64,000 nt of DNA, taken from assembly GCF_030053425.1 (NCBI RefSeq), contig NZ_JASGBI010000001.1, forward strand, positions 471,001 through 535,000, in the 5' to 3' direction. The translations under genes were made by a program, and so were the position numbers. Below the pieces are notes generated by a model that did no database searches, had not been told where the DNA came from, and saw only the letters and a program-made list of their open reading frames with translations. This document shows, piece after piece, positions 1 through 12,784 of the stretch. Position 1 is the first letter of the stretch, and every line of letters begins with the position of its first letter. Source of the DNA: Lysobacter stagni. GTDB taxonomy: Bacteria > Pseudomonadota > Gammaproteobacteria > Xanthomonadales > Xanthomonadaceae.

Positions 1-1010
<1,010 letters not shown>

Positions 1011-1874
1011 TTAGACCGCGGCGGCGCCGCCGACGATTTCCGAGATTTCCTGCGTGATCGCCGCCTGGCGGGCCTTGTTGTAGACCAGGTTCAGCGTGCC
1101 GATCAGCTTGGTGGCGTTGTCGGACGCGGCCTTCATCGCGACCATGCGCGCGGCATGCTCGGAGGCGACGTTCTCAAGCACCGCCTGGTACACCAGCGAC
1201 TCGACGTAGCGGTTGAGCACGTGCTCGAGCACGGTCGCCGCGTCGGGTTCGTAGATGTAGTCCCAGTCGTGCTTGGCGACCTGCGTCTCGGCCGGCGGCA
1301 GCGGCAGCAGCTGATCGAACGCTGCGCGCTGGGTCATCGTGTTGACGAAGTCGTTGTAGCAGATGAACACGCGGTCCAGGTTGCCGGCGCTGTAGCCGTC
1401 CAGCATCACCTTGATGACGCCGACCAGCTGTTCCAGCTTCGGCTGGTCGCCCAGGTGCGTGACCGAGCCGACCATGTTGACCTTGATGCGACGGAAGAAC
1501 ACCGACGCCTTCTGGCCGATGGTGACGACGTCGATCTCGACGCCCTGCTCCTGCCACTTGCGGAACTCGCCCAGCAGCTTGCGGAACAGGTTGTTGTTGA
1601 GGCCGCCGGCCAGGCCGCGATCGGACGACACGATGATGTAGCCGACACGCTTCACGTCCTGGCGCTCGACCAGGTACGGATGCTGGTAGTCGGAATTGGC
1701 CTGGGCCAGGTGGCCGATGACCTGCTTCATCACGCGTGCGTACGGACGCGAGACCTTCATGCGGTCCTGCGCCTTGCGGATCTTGGAAGCCGAGACCATC
1801 TCGAGCGCGCGCGTCACCTTGCGGGTGTTCTGCACGCTCTTGATCTTGGATTTGATTTCGCGTCCGCCTGCCAT
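1011..1874 (-). CDS. atpG: ATP synthase F1 subunit gamma
   Basis: This is the central rotor shaft of F1, which couples c-ring rotation to catalysis in alpha3beta3. The 287-residue length is normal. The N-terminal helix ([20 protein letters not shown]) and the C-terminal helix (residues ~265-285, [20 protein letters not shown]) form the conserved antiparallel coiled coil, and the end of the latter contains the ITQEISEIV signature. It lies between atpA and atpD with 68 and 63 bp gaps, in normal operon order. Confidence 0.98.
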   Translation of the reverse strand: MAGGREIKSKIKSVQNTRKVTRALEMVSASKIRKAQDRMKVSRPYARVMKQVIGHLAQANSDYQHPYLVERQDVKRVGYIIVSSDRGLAGGLNNNLFRKLLGEFRKWQEQGVEIDVVTIGQKASVFFRRIKVNMVGSVTHLGDQPKLEQLVGVIKVMLDGYSAGNLDRVFICYNDFVNTMTQRAAFDQLLPLPPAETQVAKHDWDYIYEPDAATVLEHVLNRYVESLVYQAVLENVASEHAARMVAMKAASDNATKLIGTLNLVYNKARQAAITQEISEIVGGAAAV

Positions 1875-1942
1875 GCTGCTCTCGTCTGCTTGGATTCAAC
1901 GGCGCGGACCGGAGTCCGCGCGGATGACCGACTTTTCGTCGC

Positions 1943-3493
1943 TTACCAGGTGCCGGTCTGCTTGAACTCGGCGATGCCCTTCTTGAAGGTCGCCTCGATC
2001 TCGTCGTTCCAGTTGCCGGTGCTGTTGATCTTGCTGATCAGCTCGCCCTGCGTGTTGACGAAGTGGGCGTGCAGGCCCTCTTCGAACGCCAGGATCTTGT
2101 TGACCGCGATGTCGTCGAGGTAACCCTCGTTGACGGCGTAGATCGACAGGGCCTGCAGCGCGATCGGCATCGGCGCGTACTGCTTCTGCTTCATCAGCTC
2201 GGTGACGCGCTGGCCGCGCTCGAGCTGCTTGCGGGTGGCTTCGTCCAGGTCGGATGCGAACTGCGCGAACGCAGCCAGCTCACGGTACTGGGCGAGCGCG
2301 ATGCGGATGCCGCCCGACAGCTTCTTGATGATCTTGGTCTGGGCCGCGCCACCGACGCGCGACACCGAGATACCGGCGTTCACGGCCGGGCGGATGCCGG
2401 CGTTGAACAGGTCGGTTTCCAGGAAGATCTGGCCGTCGGTGATCGAGATCACGTTGGTCGGCACGAACGCGGACACGTCGCCGGCCTGCGTTTCGATGAT
2501 CGGCAGCGCGGTCAGCGAACCGGTCTTGCCCTTCACTTCACCGTTGGTGAACTTCTCGACGTACTCCTCGGACACGCGCGCGGCGCGCTCGAGCAGGCGG
2601 CTGTGCAGGTAGAACACGTCGCCCGGGTAGGCTTCGCGACCCGGCGGGCGCTTGAGCAGCAGCGAGATCTGGCGGTACGCGACGGCCTGCTTGGACAGAT
2701 CGTCGTACACGATCAGCGCGTCTTCGCCGCGGTCCATGAAGTACTCGCCCATCGTGCAGCCGGCGTACGCCGAGATGTACTGCATGGCGGCCGACTCGGA
2801 CGCCGTGGCGGCGACGACGATGGTGTGCGCCAGGGCGCCGTTCTCTTCGAGCTTGCGCACGATGTTCGCGACGGTCGAGGCCTTCTGGCCGATCGCCACG
2901 TACACGCACTTGATGCCCGTGCCCTTCTGGTTGATCACCGCGTCGATGGCCAGGGCGGTCTTGCCGGTCTGGCGGTCACCGATGACCAGCTCGCGCTGGC
3001 CGCGGCCGATCGGGATCATGGCGTCGACGGTCTTGTAGCCGGTCTGCACCGGCTGGTCGACCGATTTGCGCCAGATCACGCCCGGGGCGACGCGCTCCAC
3101 CGGAGCCGTCAGCGAGGCGCCGATCGGGCCCTTGCCGTCGATCGGCTCGCCCAGTGCGTTGACGACGCGGCCGAGCAGCTCGCGGCCGACCGGCACTTCG
3201 AGGATGCGGCCGGTGGTCTTGGCGACGTCGCCTTCGCGCAGGTGCTCGTAGTCACCCAGGACCACGGCGCCGACCGAGTCGCGCTCCAGGTTCAGCGCGA
3301 GCGCGTAGGTGCTGTTCGGCAGCTCGATCATTTCGCCCTGCATCACGTCGGCCAGGCCGTAGATGCGCACGATGCCGTCCGACACCGAGGTCACGGTGCC
3401 TTCGTTGCGCGCTTCGGCGGTCAGCTTGACCTTCTCGATGCGGGTCTTGATCAGTTCACTGATTTCGGACGGGTTGAGCGTGGTGGTTGCCAT
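1943..3493 (-). CDS. atpA: ATP synthase F1 subunit alpha
   Basis: This is the regulatory, non-catalytic nucleotide-binding subunit of F1. At 516 residues it is full length. The P-loop GDRQTGKT is at about residues 172-179, and the alpha signature [17 protein letters not shown] is present near residue 365. The start ATG fits the family N-terminus ([20 protein letters not shown]). It sits in the operon between atpH (48 bp upstream) and atpG (68 bp downstream). Confidence 0.98.
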   Translation of the reverse strand: MATTTLNPSEISELIKTRIEKVKLTAEARNEGTVTSVSDGIVRIYGLADVMQGEMIELPNSTYALALNLERDSVGAVVLGDYEHLREGDVAKTTGRILEVPVGRELLGRVVNALGEPIDGKGPIGASLTAPVERVAPGVIWRKSVDQPVQTGYKTVDAMIPIGRGQRELVIGDRQTGKTALAIDAVINQKGTGIKCVYVAIGQKASTVANIVRKLEENGALAHTIVVAATASESAAMQYISAYAGCTMGEYFMDRGEDALIVYDDLSKQAVAYRQISLLLKRPPGREAYPGDVFYLHSRLLERAARVSEEYVEKFTNGEVKGKTGSLTALPIIETQAGDVSAFVPTNVISITDGQIFLETDLFNAGIRPAVNAGISVSRVGGAAQTKIIKKLSGGIRIALAQYRELAAFAQFASDLDEATRKQLERGQRVTELMKQKQYAPMPIALQALSIYAVNEGYLDDIAVNKILAFEEGLHAHFVNTQGELISKINSTGNWNDEIEATFKKGIAEFKQTGTW

Positions 3494-3541
3494 GGGTGAG
3501 TCCCTTGATCCGGCGTTACCCGGAATTTGCAGATGAATTCG

Positions 3542-4069
3542 TTATTGCGAGAGCGTCGACTGGAGGCGTTCGAGCTTGCCCTTCAGCGAGCCGTCGATGA
3601 CCACGTCGCCCGCGTCGATCACGGCGCCGCCGATCAGCGAGGCGTCGATCGCGGTCTCGATCTCGACGTCGCGGCCGAAGCGCTTCTTCAGCGCGACCTT
3701 GATGGCCTCGAGTTCGGCCGCGGGCAGTTCGCTGGCAGCGGTGACCCGAGCCTTGACCACGCGCTCGGCTTCGGCGCGCAGGTCTTCGAACAGGCCGGTG
3801 ATCTCCGGCAGCAGCGCCAGTCGGCGGTTGTCGGCCAGCAGGCCGAGGAAGCGGGTGAAGGCTTCGTCCGCACCGTCCATCGCCAGCAGACCGACGGCGT
3901 CGGCCGGGTTCAGCAGCGGGTGGCTGAGCAGCGTCTGGGCCTGCGGGTCGGCAGCCACGCGCGAAGCGAAGGCGAGCGCCTGCGACCACGCAGCAGTGCG
4001 ACCACCTTCGCGCGAAAGCGCGAAGGCGGCACGGGCGTACGGTCGGGCGAGGGTCAGGGCCTGGGTCAT
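3542..4069 (-). CDS. atpH: ATP synthase F1 subunit delta
   Basis: This stator subunit links the peripheral b stalk to the top of F1. The 175-residue protein begins MTQALTLARPYARAAF, typical of the OSCP/delta family. It has an N-terminal helical bundle and a C-terminal part ending VVIDGSLKGKLERLQSTLSQ, where the conserved DGS-hK-L element of delta subunits is visible. It lies 33 bp after atpF in standard order. Confidence 0.97.
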   Translation of the reverse strand: MTQALTLARPYARAAFALSREGGRTAAWSQALAFASRVAADPQAQTLLSHPLLNPADAVGLLAMDGADEAFTRFLGLLADNRRLALLPEITGLFEDLRAEAERVVKARVTAASELPAAELEAIKVALKKRFGRDVEIETAIDASLIGGAVIDAGDVVIDGSLKGKLERLQSTLSQ

Positions 4070-4102
4070 TTCAGATCATTCCGCTCGATGCACGCGCATG
4101 GA

Positions 4103-4573
4103 TCAAAGCTGAGCCGCCAGCTCATCGAGCAGCGCCTTGTGGGCGTTGGCGTCGATTTCGCGCTTGAGCAGCTTCTCGGCACCGGTCACGGCCAGCGTGG
4201 ACACCTGCTTGCGCAGTTCCTCGCGGGCACGGTTCGAGGCCGCGGAGATCTCGGCTTCGGCCGCCGCCTTCTGGCGGTTGGCTTCGGAGACCGCATCGTT
4301 CTTGGCCTGGTCGATGATCTGATTGGCGCGGTGATGCGCCTGTTCAATGATCTCGTTGGCCTTGGTACGCGCGGAGCGCAGCTCGGCATCGACGCTCTGC
4401 TGGGCCTGCGCGAGGTTCTTCTGGCTCTGCTCGGCAGCAGCCAGACCCTCGGCAATCTTGTGTTGACGTTCTTCGATCGCCTTGTTCAGCGGCGGCCAAA
4501 TGAACTTCATCGTGAACCAGATCAACACGATGAACGTGATCGCCTGGCCGAAGAAGGTCATGTTGAGATTCAT
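4103..4573 (-). CDS. atpF: ATP synthase Fo subunit b
   Basis: This is the peripheral stalk subunit, normally a homodimer. The 156-residue protein has one N-terminal membrane helix (about residues 5-25, [19 protein letters not shown]). A long charged, Ala/Gln/Glu-rich coiled coil runs almost to the C-terminus and would reach along F1 to delta. Length and layout match the E. coli protein (156 residues). It is preceded by atpE (95 bp) and followed by atpH. Confidence 0.97.
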   Translation of the reverse strand: MNLNMTFFGQAITFIVLIWFTMKFIWPPLNKAIEERQHKIAEGLAAAEQSQKNLAQAQQSVDAELRSARTKANEIIEQAHHRANQIIDQAKNDAVSEANRQKAAAEAEISAASNRAREELRKQVSTLAVTGAEKLLKREIDANAHKALLDELAAQL

Positions 4574-4667
4574 GACAGCTCCGATGGAACGCTTTTTCTG
4601 TCGGGCGGTATGCCCGGGAGAGCCGCCCGGCCTGGGCCGGACGGCTCAACGGTTGCTTGTGCAGCGA

Positions 4668-4973
<306 letters not shown>

Positions 4974-5046
4974 CTACTGAAACGTTTTGGTTTGGACTAA
5001 CGGGAAGGGTGAAGCGGAAACGGTGACACGAGGTTCTGGAGCAGGC

Positions 5047-6286
<1,240 letters not shown>

Positions 6287-6498
6287 AGCGCCCGGTAGAG
6301 CCGCAAAAGTATAAAGGGAGCCTTAAGTCCGGGCAACCGGCAAGGGTCATGAATCGGCGGATGCGGGGCATTCGGTGGCCGCCCGCCCGGGCGGCAGTTC
6401 GATAGCCTGCGTCAATCGTGACGGCTGGTACGTTCGATTGGACCTCCCACGGGCCGTTCCCCATGATGAGAGCTACTCTCATTTCCAGGGACCCGGCC

Positions 6499-6717
6499 AT
6501 GGCCAAGACCTTCAGCTTCGCCGCCGTGCACTTCAGCGTCGCCTTCACCGTCGGCTATCTGATGACCGGCAGCGTGTGGGTGGGCGGCGCATTGGCCCTC
6601 GTCGAGCCGGCCTGCAACACGGTCGCCTTCCACTTCCACGAGAAGATCTGGAAGCGCATCGAGACCCGACGCCAGGGTCGGCAAACCGGGACGGACCCGA
6701 CCGCGATGGCCGTGTGA
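6499..6717 (+). CDS. DUF2061 family small membrane protein
   Basis: This 72-residue protein begins MAKTFSFAAVHFSVAFTVGY, the usual N-terminus of DUF2061 proteins. It has two short hydrophobic segments (about residues 8-22 and 25-40), then the conserved VEPACNTVAFHFHEKIW. An upstream in-frame ATG at 6463 would add residues not normal for the family, and AGGG is well placed before 6499, so I chose this start. Function unknown; it is divergent from the atp operon and not obviously linked to it. Confidence 0.85.
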   Translation: MAKTFSFAAVHFSVAFTVGYLMTGSVWVGGALALVEPACNTVAFHFHEKIWKRIETRRQGRQTGTDPTAMAV

Positions 6718-6957
6718 CATCCGACCAGCCGTTGCGGAACCTTTCCGCAATCACCCGGTCCCACCTACCGATCGCCCACCGAGTCTCTCTCCTCGTCAAC
6801 GGCAAAGCTGCGGTGGGCCCTCCGAAGCCCCGGTCGCCCCGGGGCTTCGTTTTGTCCGCAGTGCGTGCCAGGGTGTGGCACCACTCGCGCACTGGCTGTG
6901 CGCGCGCCGTCGGCCCGCTTCACGCGGGCGTGTCGCTCCCGTTCTGACGACACAAAC

Positions 6958-6985
6958 AAAAACAGGCGCGATCGCTCGCGCCTGT
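6958..6985. terminator. Bidirectional terminator after lpd
   Basis: A perfect 12-bp stem (AAACAGGCGCGA / TCGCGCCTGTTT) has a TCGC loop. On the minus strand it is followed by TT-rich sequence (TTTTTGTTTGTG), so it is best as the Rho-independent end of the aceF-lpd transcript, 20 bp past the lpd stop. Confidence 0.85.
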
Positions 6986-7004
6986 TTCGTGGACATCGCC
7001 GGAG

Positions 7005-8813
7005 TTACTTCTTCTTCGGGATGTACAGGTCGGTGATGGTGCCTTCGTACACCTCGGCCGCCATGCCGACGCTTTCGCTCAGCGTCGGGTGCGGATGGAT
7101 GGTGGCGCCGATGTCGCCCGCCTCCGCGCCCATCTCGATCGCCAGCGCGATCTCGGTGATGAGATCACCCGCGTGCACGCCGACGATGCCGCCGCCGACG
7201 ATGCGGTGCGTCTTCTCGTCGAAGATGAGCTTGGTGAAGCCCTCGCCGCGGCCGATGCCGACGGCACGCGCCGATGCGGCCCACGGGAACTTGCCCACGC
7301 CCACGTGCAGGCCCTTGGCCTTCGCCTCGGTTTCGGTGACGCCCACCCATGCGATTTCCGGATCGGTATAGGCCACCGACGGGATCACGCGCGCGACCCA
7401 CTCACGCTTCTCGCCCGCGGCGACTTCCGCCGCCAGCTTGCCTTCGTGCGTGGCCTTGTGCGCAAGCATCGGCTGGCCGACGAGATCGCCGATGGCGAAG
7501 ATGTGCGGCACGTTGGTGCGCATCTGGCGGTCGACCGGAATGAAGCCGCGGTCGGTCACCTGCACGCCGGCCTTGTCGGCGTCGATCCTGTTGCCATTGG
7601 GCGCGCGACCTACGGCGACCAGCACGCGGTCCCAGGTGCCCGACTCGATGCCCGGTGCGGCGCCGGCTTCGGCTGCTTCGAACGAGACGGTGATGCCCTT
7701 CTTCGACGCCTCGACCTTGGCGGCCTTGGTCTTCAGGTGCACCGCGACGCCCTGCTTCTTGAGGCGATCGGCCAGCGGCTTGACCAGGTCCTTGTCGGCG
7801 CCCGGCATCAGCTGGTCCATGAATTCCACGACGGTGACTTCGCTGCCCAGCGCCTTGTACACCGTGGCCATTTCCAGGCCGATGATGCCGCCGCCGACCA
7901 CCAGCAGCTTGGCCGGCACTTCGGCCAGCTCCAGCGCGTCGGTGGAGTCCATGACGCGCGGGTCGTCCCACGGGAAGTTCGGCAGCTTCACCGCCTGCGA
8001 ACCGGCCGCGATGATGCACTGCTCGAAACGCAGCAGCTGCGTCTTGCCGTCGTCGCCGGCGATCTCCAGTTCGTTGGGCGAAACGAACCTGCCAACGCCC
8101 TGCACCGTGCGCACCTTGCGCTGCTTGGCCATGCCGGCCAGGCCCTTGGTGAACTGGCCGACCACCTTGTTCTGCTTGAAGTCGCGCAGCTTGTCGAGGT
8201 CGATCTTCGGCTTGCCGAAGCTCACGCCGATGTCCGCCGAATGCGCGGCTTCCTCGATGAGCGCCGCCGCATGCAGCAGCGCCTTCGACGGAATGCAGCC
8301 GACGTTGAGGCACACGCCGCCGAGCGAGGGATAGCGCTCGACCAGCACCGTATCCAGACCAAGATCGGCGGCGCGGAACGCGGCGGTATAGCCGCCCGGG
8401 CCGGAACCCAGCACGACGATGCGGCATTCGATGTCGGCCTTGCGGCCGGTGCCCAGCGCAGGCTTGGGTGCTTCGCTCGGCGGCGCGGCCGGAGACGGCG
8501 CGACCGGCGGCTTGGCTGTTTCCGCCGCAGGCGCGGCGGCAGGCGCTTCGGCCTTCGCCGGCGCGGCGGCTTCGCCGGCACCTTCCAGGATGGCGATCAC
8601 GGCGCCTTCGGCGACCTTGTCGCCCACCTTCACCTTGATTTCCTTCACCACGCCTTCGGCCGACGACGGGACTTCCATCGTCGCCTTGTCCGATTCGAGC
8701 GTGACCAGGCCCTGGTCCTTCTTCACCGTGTCGCCGACCGCGACCAGCAGTTCGATCACCGGCACGCCGTCGTAATCGCCGATGTCCGGCACCTTGACTT
8801 CAATGGTCGCCAT
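7005..8813 (-). CDS. lpdA: Dihydrolipoamide dehydrogenase with N-terminal lipoyl domain (E3 of pyruvate dehydrogenase)
   Basis: This flavoprotein reoxidises dihydrolipoamide with NAD+ in the pyruvate dehydrogenase complex. Order: a lipoyl domain (residues 1-80, lipoyl-lysine in ESDKATMEV at K43), an Ala/Pro-rich linker (85-120), the FAD fold (GSGPGG at 136-141), the redox disulfide C168/C173 in GGVCLNVGCIPSK, an NAD fold (VVGGGIIGLE) and the interface with catalytic HPHPTLSE. At 602 residues it is about 120 longer than classical E3 because of the fused lipoyl domain. It is last in an operon with aceF and a secreted orphan. Confidence 0.96.
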   Translation of the reverse strand: MATIEVKVPDIGDYDGVPVIELLVAVGDTVKKDQGLVTLESDKATMEVPSSAEGVVKEIKVKVGDKVAEGAVIAILEGAGEAAAPAKAEAPAAAPAAETAKPPVAPSPAAPPSEAPKPALGTGRKADIECRIVVLGSGPGGYTAAFRAADLGLDTVLVERYPSLGGVCLNVGCIPSKALLHAAALIEEAAHSADIGVSFGKPKIDLDKLRDFKQNKVVGQFTKGLAGMAKQRKVRTVQGVGRFVSPNELEIAGDDGKTQLLRFEQCIIAAGSQAVKLPNFPWDDPRVMDSTDALELAEVPAKLLVVGGGIIGLEMATVYKALGSEVTVVEFMDQLMPGADKDLVKPLADRLKKQGVAVHLKTKAAKVEASKKGITVSFEAAEAGAAPGIESGTWDRVLVAVGRAPNGNRIDADKAGVQVTDRGFIPVDRQMRTNVPHIFAIGDLVGQPMLAHKATHEGKLAAEVAAGEKREWVARVIPSVAYTDPEIAWVGVTETEAKAKGLHVGVGKFPWAASARAVGIGRGEGFTKLIFDEKTHRIVGGGIVGVHAGDLITEIALAIEMGAEAGDIGATIHPHPTLSESVGMAAEVYEGTITDLYIPKKK

Positions 8814-8832
8814 TGTGGGGTTCTCCTGCGGC

Positions 8833-9504
8833 TCAGCCGGTGGCGCCGGCGAGCGTCTGTTCCAGTTCGTCCAGCGATTCCTCGAGTTCGCGCCAACGCT
8901 TGAAGCGCTTCTCGTCGCTGCTGTCGGTGGCCTCGATCATCAGGCCCATCTGTTTAATCAACGCCGCGGCCGGGCCGCAACCGGGTACCAGGCCGCTCAC
9001 GCGAAACGACTGGCCGCTGGCGGCATCGTCCACGACGAACAGCAACACCTCGCCGTCGTGGAATTCGGCCGCGCGATTGGCGGGCACCTGTTCGGTCAGC
9101 ACGCGTTGCCAGTCGGCGAGCACGCGCCGTGCGAGTGCGGCCGGCATCGGCACCTCGACGACATCGGGCTGCTGCGCCACGCGCAGTTCGCGCTTGCCGG
9201 CACTCCACACGTCGATGCGTTCGTCGGCTTCGGTGTAACGCAGGCGCCAGTCGCCTTCGCCTTCTCCGGCGAACAACTGCAGGCCGGTCTCGACGCTGCG
9301 CGCCGGCAGGCGCGTCAGGCTGAGCGTGGGCTTGGCACCGGCGAAGAACAGCTGCTCGACCGCGTTGCCGTAGTTCTCGGTCGCCGGCGGCCAGCCGCGA
9401 CCGAGATCGAGCTTGCACGCATCGTCGGCGGCATGTGCCGACGGCATCGCCAGCCATTGCGCCGCGAGCACGGCCGCGGCCAGGCCCAGGGCGCGCACCG
9501 TCAC
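8833..9504 (-). CDS. Secreted orphan protein coupled to aceF
   Basis: I do not recognise this 223-residue protein. It starts at a GTG whose GTGA overlaps the aceF stop by 4 nt, which favours translational coupling; a second GTG six nt downstream is an alternative. A signal peptide is visible (ALGLAAAVLAAQWLAMPSAHA), then a mature domain beginning DDACKLDLGRGWPPATENYG and an acidic helical C-terminus (WRELEESLDELEQTLAG). The presumed periplasmic location is odd for a gene between E2 and E3 of a cytoplasmic complex, so it probably has no direct enzymatic role there. Confidence 0.75.
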   Translation of the reverse strand: MTVRALGLAAAVLAAQWLAMPSAHAADDACKLDLGRGWPPATENYGNAVEQLFFAGAKPTLSLTRLPARSVETGLQLFAGEGEGDWRLRYTEADERIDVWSAGKRELRVAQQPDVVEVPMPAALARRVLADWQRVLTEQVPANRAAEFHDGEVLLFVVDDAASGQSFRVSGLVPGCGPAAALIKQMGLMIEATDSSDEKRFKRWRELEESLDELEQTLAGATG

Positions 9505-10931
9505 AGCAGCACGCGCCGCATGTCGGCCAGCAACTGCGCCAGCGTGGCGGTGAAACGCGCGGCGGCGGCGCCATCGATGACGCGGTGGTCGTAGCTCAGC
9601 GACAACGGCAGGATCAGGCGCGGCACGAACTGCTTGCCGTCCCACACCGGCCGGATCGCCGACTTCGACACGCCCAGGATGGCGACTTCCGGAGCGTTGA
9701 CGATCGGCGTGAACTTGGTGCCGCCGATCCCGCCCAGTGAGCTGATCGAGAAGCAGCCGCCGCTCATGTCGGCCGGACCGAGCTTGCCGTCGCGCGCCTT
9801 CTTCGCCAGCTCGGACGTTTCCTGCGCGATCTGCATCACGCCCTTCTTGTCCACGTCGCGCACGACCGGCACGACCAGTCCGTTGGGCGTGTCGGCGGCG
9901 AAGCCGATGTGGAAGTACTTCTTGAGCACCAGGTTCTCGCCGGTCGCGTCGAGCGAGGCGTTGAACGTGGGGTACTTCTGCATCGCGGCGACCGACGCCT
10001 TCATCAGGAAAGCGAGCATGGTCAGCTTGACGCCGCTCTTCTCGTTTTCCTTGTTGAGCGCGACGCGCAGCTCTTCCAGGTCGGTGATGTCGGCATCGTC
10101 GTGCTGGGTGACGTGCGGGATCATCGCCCAGTTGCGCGCGAGGTTCGCACCCGACAGCTTCTGGATGCGCGACAGCGCCTTCGTCTCGATCTCGCCGAAC
10201 TTGCTGAAGTCCACCTTCGGCCACGGCAGCAGGTTGAGACCACCGCCACCGGCCACGGGTGCCGCGCCGGCCGACGGAGCAGCACCGCCCTCCATCACCG
10301 ACTTCACGAACTTCTGCACGTCTTCCTTCGCGATGCGGCCGCCGCGCTCGGAGCCGGTGACCTGCGACAGGTCCACACCCAGCTCGCGCGCGAACAGGCG
10401 CACCGCCGGGCTGGCATACGGCACCTTGTCCGGCATCAGCTCATTGGCATCGAAGGTGACCGGCGGCGACTTCGGCGGCATCGCTTCGGGATCCATGCCC
10501 GGACGCGAGGCGTCGATCGCGGCCTGGGCGATGCGGTCGGCCTGCTGCGGCACGACGACCGGCTCGACCTTCGCACCGGTCTCGGAGGCTGCAACCTGCT
10601 TCGCGGGCGTGGCAGGTTCGGCACGCGGCGGCGCAGCGGGCTGGGCCGGGGCGGCGGCGGGCTTCGACGCTTCGGCCGCAGGCGCGGCATCGGTCGGTTC
10701 GATCAACGCGACCACGCTGCCTTCGGCCAGCTCGTCGCCGATCTTCACCTTGATCTCGCGGATCACGCCGGCGAACGGCGCCGGAACCTCCATGGTCGCC
10801 TTGTCCGACTCAAGCGTGACCAGACCCTGGTCCTGCTTGACCGTGTCGCCAACCGCGACCAGCAATTCGATCACCGGCACGCCGTCGTAATCCCCGATGT
10901 CGGGAACGCGTGCTTCTTTGAGCTCAGCCAT
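9501..10931 (-). CDS. aceF: Dihydrolipoyllysine-residue acetyltransferase (E2 of pyruvate dehydrogenase)
   Basis: This is the core of the pyruvate dehydrogenase complex, transferring acetyl from lipoyl-lysine to CoA. Order: one lipoyl domain (K44 in ESDKATMEV), a long Ala/Pro linker, the peripheral subunit-binding domain (about 176-213, YASPAVRLFARELGVDLSQV) and the catalytic domain with the active-site DHRVIDGAAAARF (H449, D453). At 476 residues it has a single lipoyl domain, unlike the three of E. coli. aceE is not next to it, as in other Xanthomonadaceae I know of. Confidence 0.96.
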   Translation of the reverse strand: MAELKEARVPDIGDYDGVPVIELLVAVGDTVKQDQGLVTLESDKATMEVPAPFAGVIREIKVKIGDELAEGSVVALIEPTDAAPAAEASKPAAAPAQPAAPPRAEPATPAKQVAASETGAKVEPVVVPQQADRIAQAAIDASRPGMDPEAMPPKSPPVTFDANELMPDKVPYASPAVRLFARELGVDLSQVTGSERGGRIAKEDVQKFVKSVMEGGAAPSAGAAPVAGGGGLNLLPWPKVDFSKFGEIETKALSRIQKLSGANLARNWAMIPHVTQHDDADITDLEELRVALNKENEKSGVKLTMLAFLMKASVAAMQKYPTFNASLDATGENLVLKKYFHIGFAADTPNGLVVPVVRDVDKKGVMQIAQETSELAKKARDGKLGPADMSGGCFSISSLGGIGGTKFTPIVNAPEVAILGVSKSAIRPVWDGKQFVPRLILPLSLSYDHRVIDGAAAARFTATLAQLLADMRRVLL

Positions 10932-11022
10932 GTGTGGGGGTCCCGCAGACGCGAAAACCCTATTGTGCGTTGCAATGGCGACCGCGCCAACCGCGCCTTA
11001 CATACGTCACGGTATCCACCCG

Positions 11023-11832
11023 TCACTGCACATCGGTCGACCTGGATTCCGGGGCGGCAGCGGCTTCGGCAGCCGGGTCGTTCCGGTCGGACGGCCGGGC
11101 CCGCAGCAGGTCCAGCGGCTGGCCGCCGGAGAGGCGGAATTCGAGCGCGTCGTCGATTCGATCCAGCTCCATCATCCGCTGGCACAGGCTCTGCGCCCGC
11201 TGTTCCAGCGCACGGGCACGCGGTTCGACCCGCTGGTCGATCTGCGCGTCCAGGTCCTCCATCTTCTTCAGGCGGCTGCTGTCGCCGCTGAAGGCCGCGC
11301 CGATGGCGCCGCTGACGATGTCGCCGATCATGCTCGGGATGACCTCGGCCACCGCCTCGCCGATGCCTTTGCCCAGATCGTTTCCGTTGAAACGAGTTGG
11401 GGTGACCGAGCGCGCCAGGCGCGCATCGATCTGCGCACGCGCACGCGCCACCTTGGCGCGCACCGCAGCGGGGTCGCTGCTGAAGCCTTCGGCCACTTCG
11501 CCCAGCACGACGAAGGCGATCTCCGCCGCATCGCGCCCGATCGCCTGCGCTTCGGGCATCGCCGCCCGCGCGCCCTTCTCGAACTCGACGATGCGCTGGC
11601 GGTCGGCGTCGCTGAGCTCGACCCAGCGGTCGTCGACGAACAACCGGCCCTGGCGCATCACGATCGCTTTCGGTACGCCCGTCGTGCGCGTGAGGATCAC
11701 GCTGCGCTCGTCGATGCTCAGGTCGTAGTCGCTGTCCATGTTGCAGGACGCGTCGATGTGCACGTCCGCCGCTTCGGCACGTCCGCCGAATGCGGCCACC
11801 AGCAACACGCTGTACGCAAGCAGGCGATGCAT
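11023..11832 (-). CDS. DUF2884 (YggN-like) secreted protein
   Basis: This 269-residue exported protein of unknown function begins MHRLLAYSVLLVAAFGGRAEA, a signal peptide, and then ADVHIDASCNMDSDYDLSID. The features match the DUF2884/YggN family: an early CNMDSDYDLSI region, then a long Ala/Arg-rich helical part and a Gly-rich stretch (IGDIVSGAIGAAFSGD). The start at 11832 has AGGGG at proper spacing and gives the signal peptide directly, so the longer upstream reading is unlikely. It is separated from aceF by 91 bp on the same strand. Confidence 0.8.
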   Translation of the reverse strand: MHRLLAYSVLLVAAFGGRAEAADVHIDASCNMDSDYDLSIDERSVILTRTTGVPKAIVMRQGRLFVDDRWVELSDADRQRIVEFEKGARAAMPEAQAIGRDAAEIAFVVLGEVAEGFSSDPAAVRAKVARARAQIDARLARSVTPTRFNGNDLGKGIGEAVAEVIPSMIGDIVSGAIGAAFSGDSSRLKKMEDLDAQIDQRVEPRARALEQRAQSLCQRMMELDRIDDALEFRLSGGQPLDLLRARPSDRNDPAAEAAAAPESRSTDVQ

Positions 11833-12107
11833 GGACGACCCCTGGCGGTTTCGACGCACCCATCTTGCCTCGATCCTGCGGGGATTGTCTTCGCCGCGCG
11901 TCGACAAGCCGCTTCGCACCGGTGGTCAAGGCAGGTTCATCGCCGCTGTGCGAACGCGCGCACGCCCGCTACCACCGCATTTTCGTGATGTTCCTGAAGC
12001 GTTGCCCGCGGGGGCAAGGACGGTTCATGCAGGGGTGGCTACGGTGGCTCCGCCTTCGCGAAAGGCAGCCTCCCCCAAGGCGTCATCAATAACGAGGAGA
12101 CCACTCC

Positions 12108-12764
12108 ATGATGCATTTCCGTCATTTGACCCTGGCCGTCGTGGCCACTCTGGCCATTGCCCCCGCCGCGTTCGCACAGGACGCCGGCACGACTTCCAGC
12201 GCGGGCGGCAAGCGCTTCGCGGTCGTCGGCGGCTACGCGCTGTCGGAGCCGACCAGCAACCCGCAGATCGCCGGCACGCGCACCACGTTCGACGGCGACG
12301 GCGCCGCCACGCTCAGCGCGAACTACTACGTGACCGACAACATCGCCGTCGAGGCGTGGGGTTCGGCCGACAAGTTCGGCAACCGCGTGCGCTCGCCCAA
12401 CGGCAAGATCGCCAGCGTCGATACGCAGCCCTACGCGTTGAGTGCCCAGTACCACTTCGGCACTGCCGACAAGACCGTGCGCCCATTCGTGGGCCTGGGC
12501 TACTACGAGGCCAACACCAGCGGCGAGAAGGCCGAGCCCAGCGGTCCGCTTGCGGGCCAGCGCATCGGCGTGGAGACCGCCAAGGGCGCGATGGCCACCG
12601 CCGGCGTGGACCTCAACATGACACCGACCTGGTTCGCGCGTGCGGACGTGCGCTACATGCAGGACACCACCGGGCAGCCGAACGTCGCCGTGAACGGCAC
12701 CAACGTCGGCAAGGCGGAGCTGAATCCGGTCACCGTGGGCGTGGGCGTCGGCGCCCGCTTCTGA
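12108..12764 (+). CDS. ompW: OmpW family outer membrane protein
   Basis: This 218-residue eight-stranded beta-barrel porin would lie in the outer membrane; OmpW proteins are thought to pass small hydrophobic compounds. The signal peptide ends AAFAQD. The mature part shows alternating beta strands (LSANYYVTDNIAVEAW, ALSAQYHFG, RPFVGLGYYE, FARADVRYM) and ends in Phe, as expected for outer membrane barrels. AGGAG sits 11 nt before the ATG. It is monocistronic, with a terminator at 12785. Confidence 0.9.
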   Translation: MMHFRHLTLAVVATLAIAPAAFAQDAGTTSSAGGKRFAVVGGYALSEPTSNPQIAGTRTTFDGDGAATLSANYYVTDNIAVEAWGSADKFGNRVRSPNGKIASVDTQPYALSAQYHFGTADKTVRPFVGLGYYEANTSGEKAEPSGPLAGQRIGVETAKGAMATAGVDLNMTPTWFARADVRYMQDTTGQPNVAVNGTNVGKAELNPVTVGVGVGARF

Positions 12765-12784
12765 TCCGCACCACGCTCGGCACG

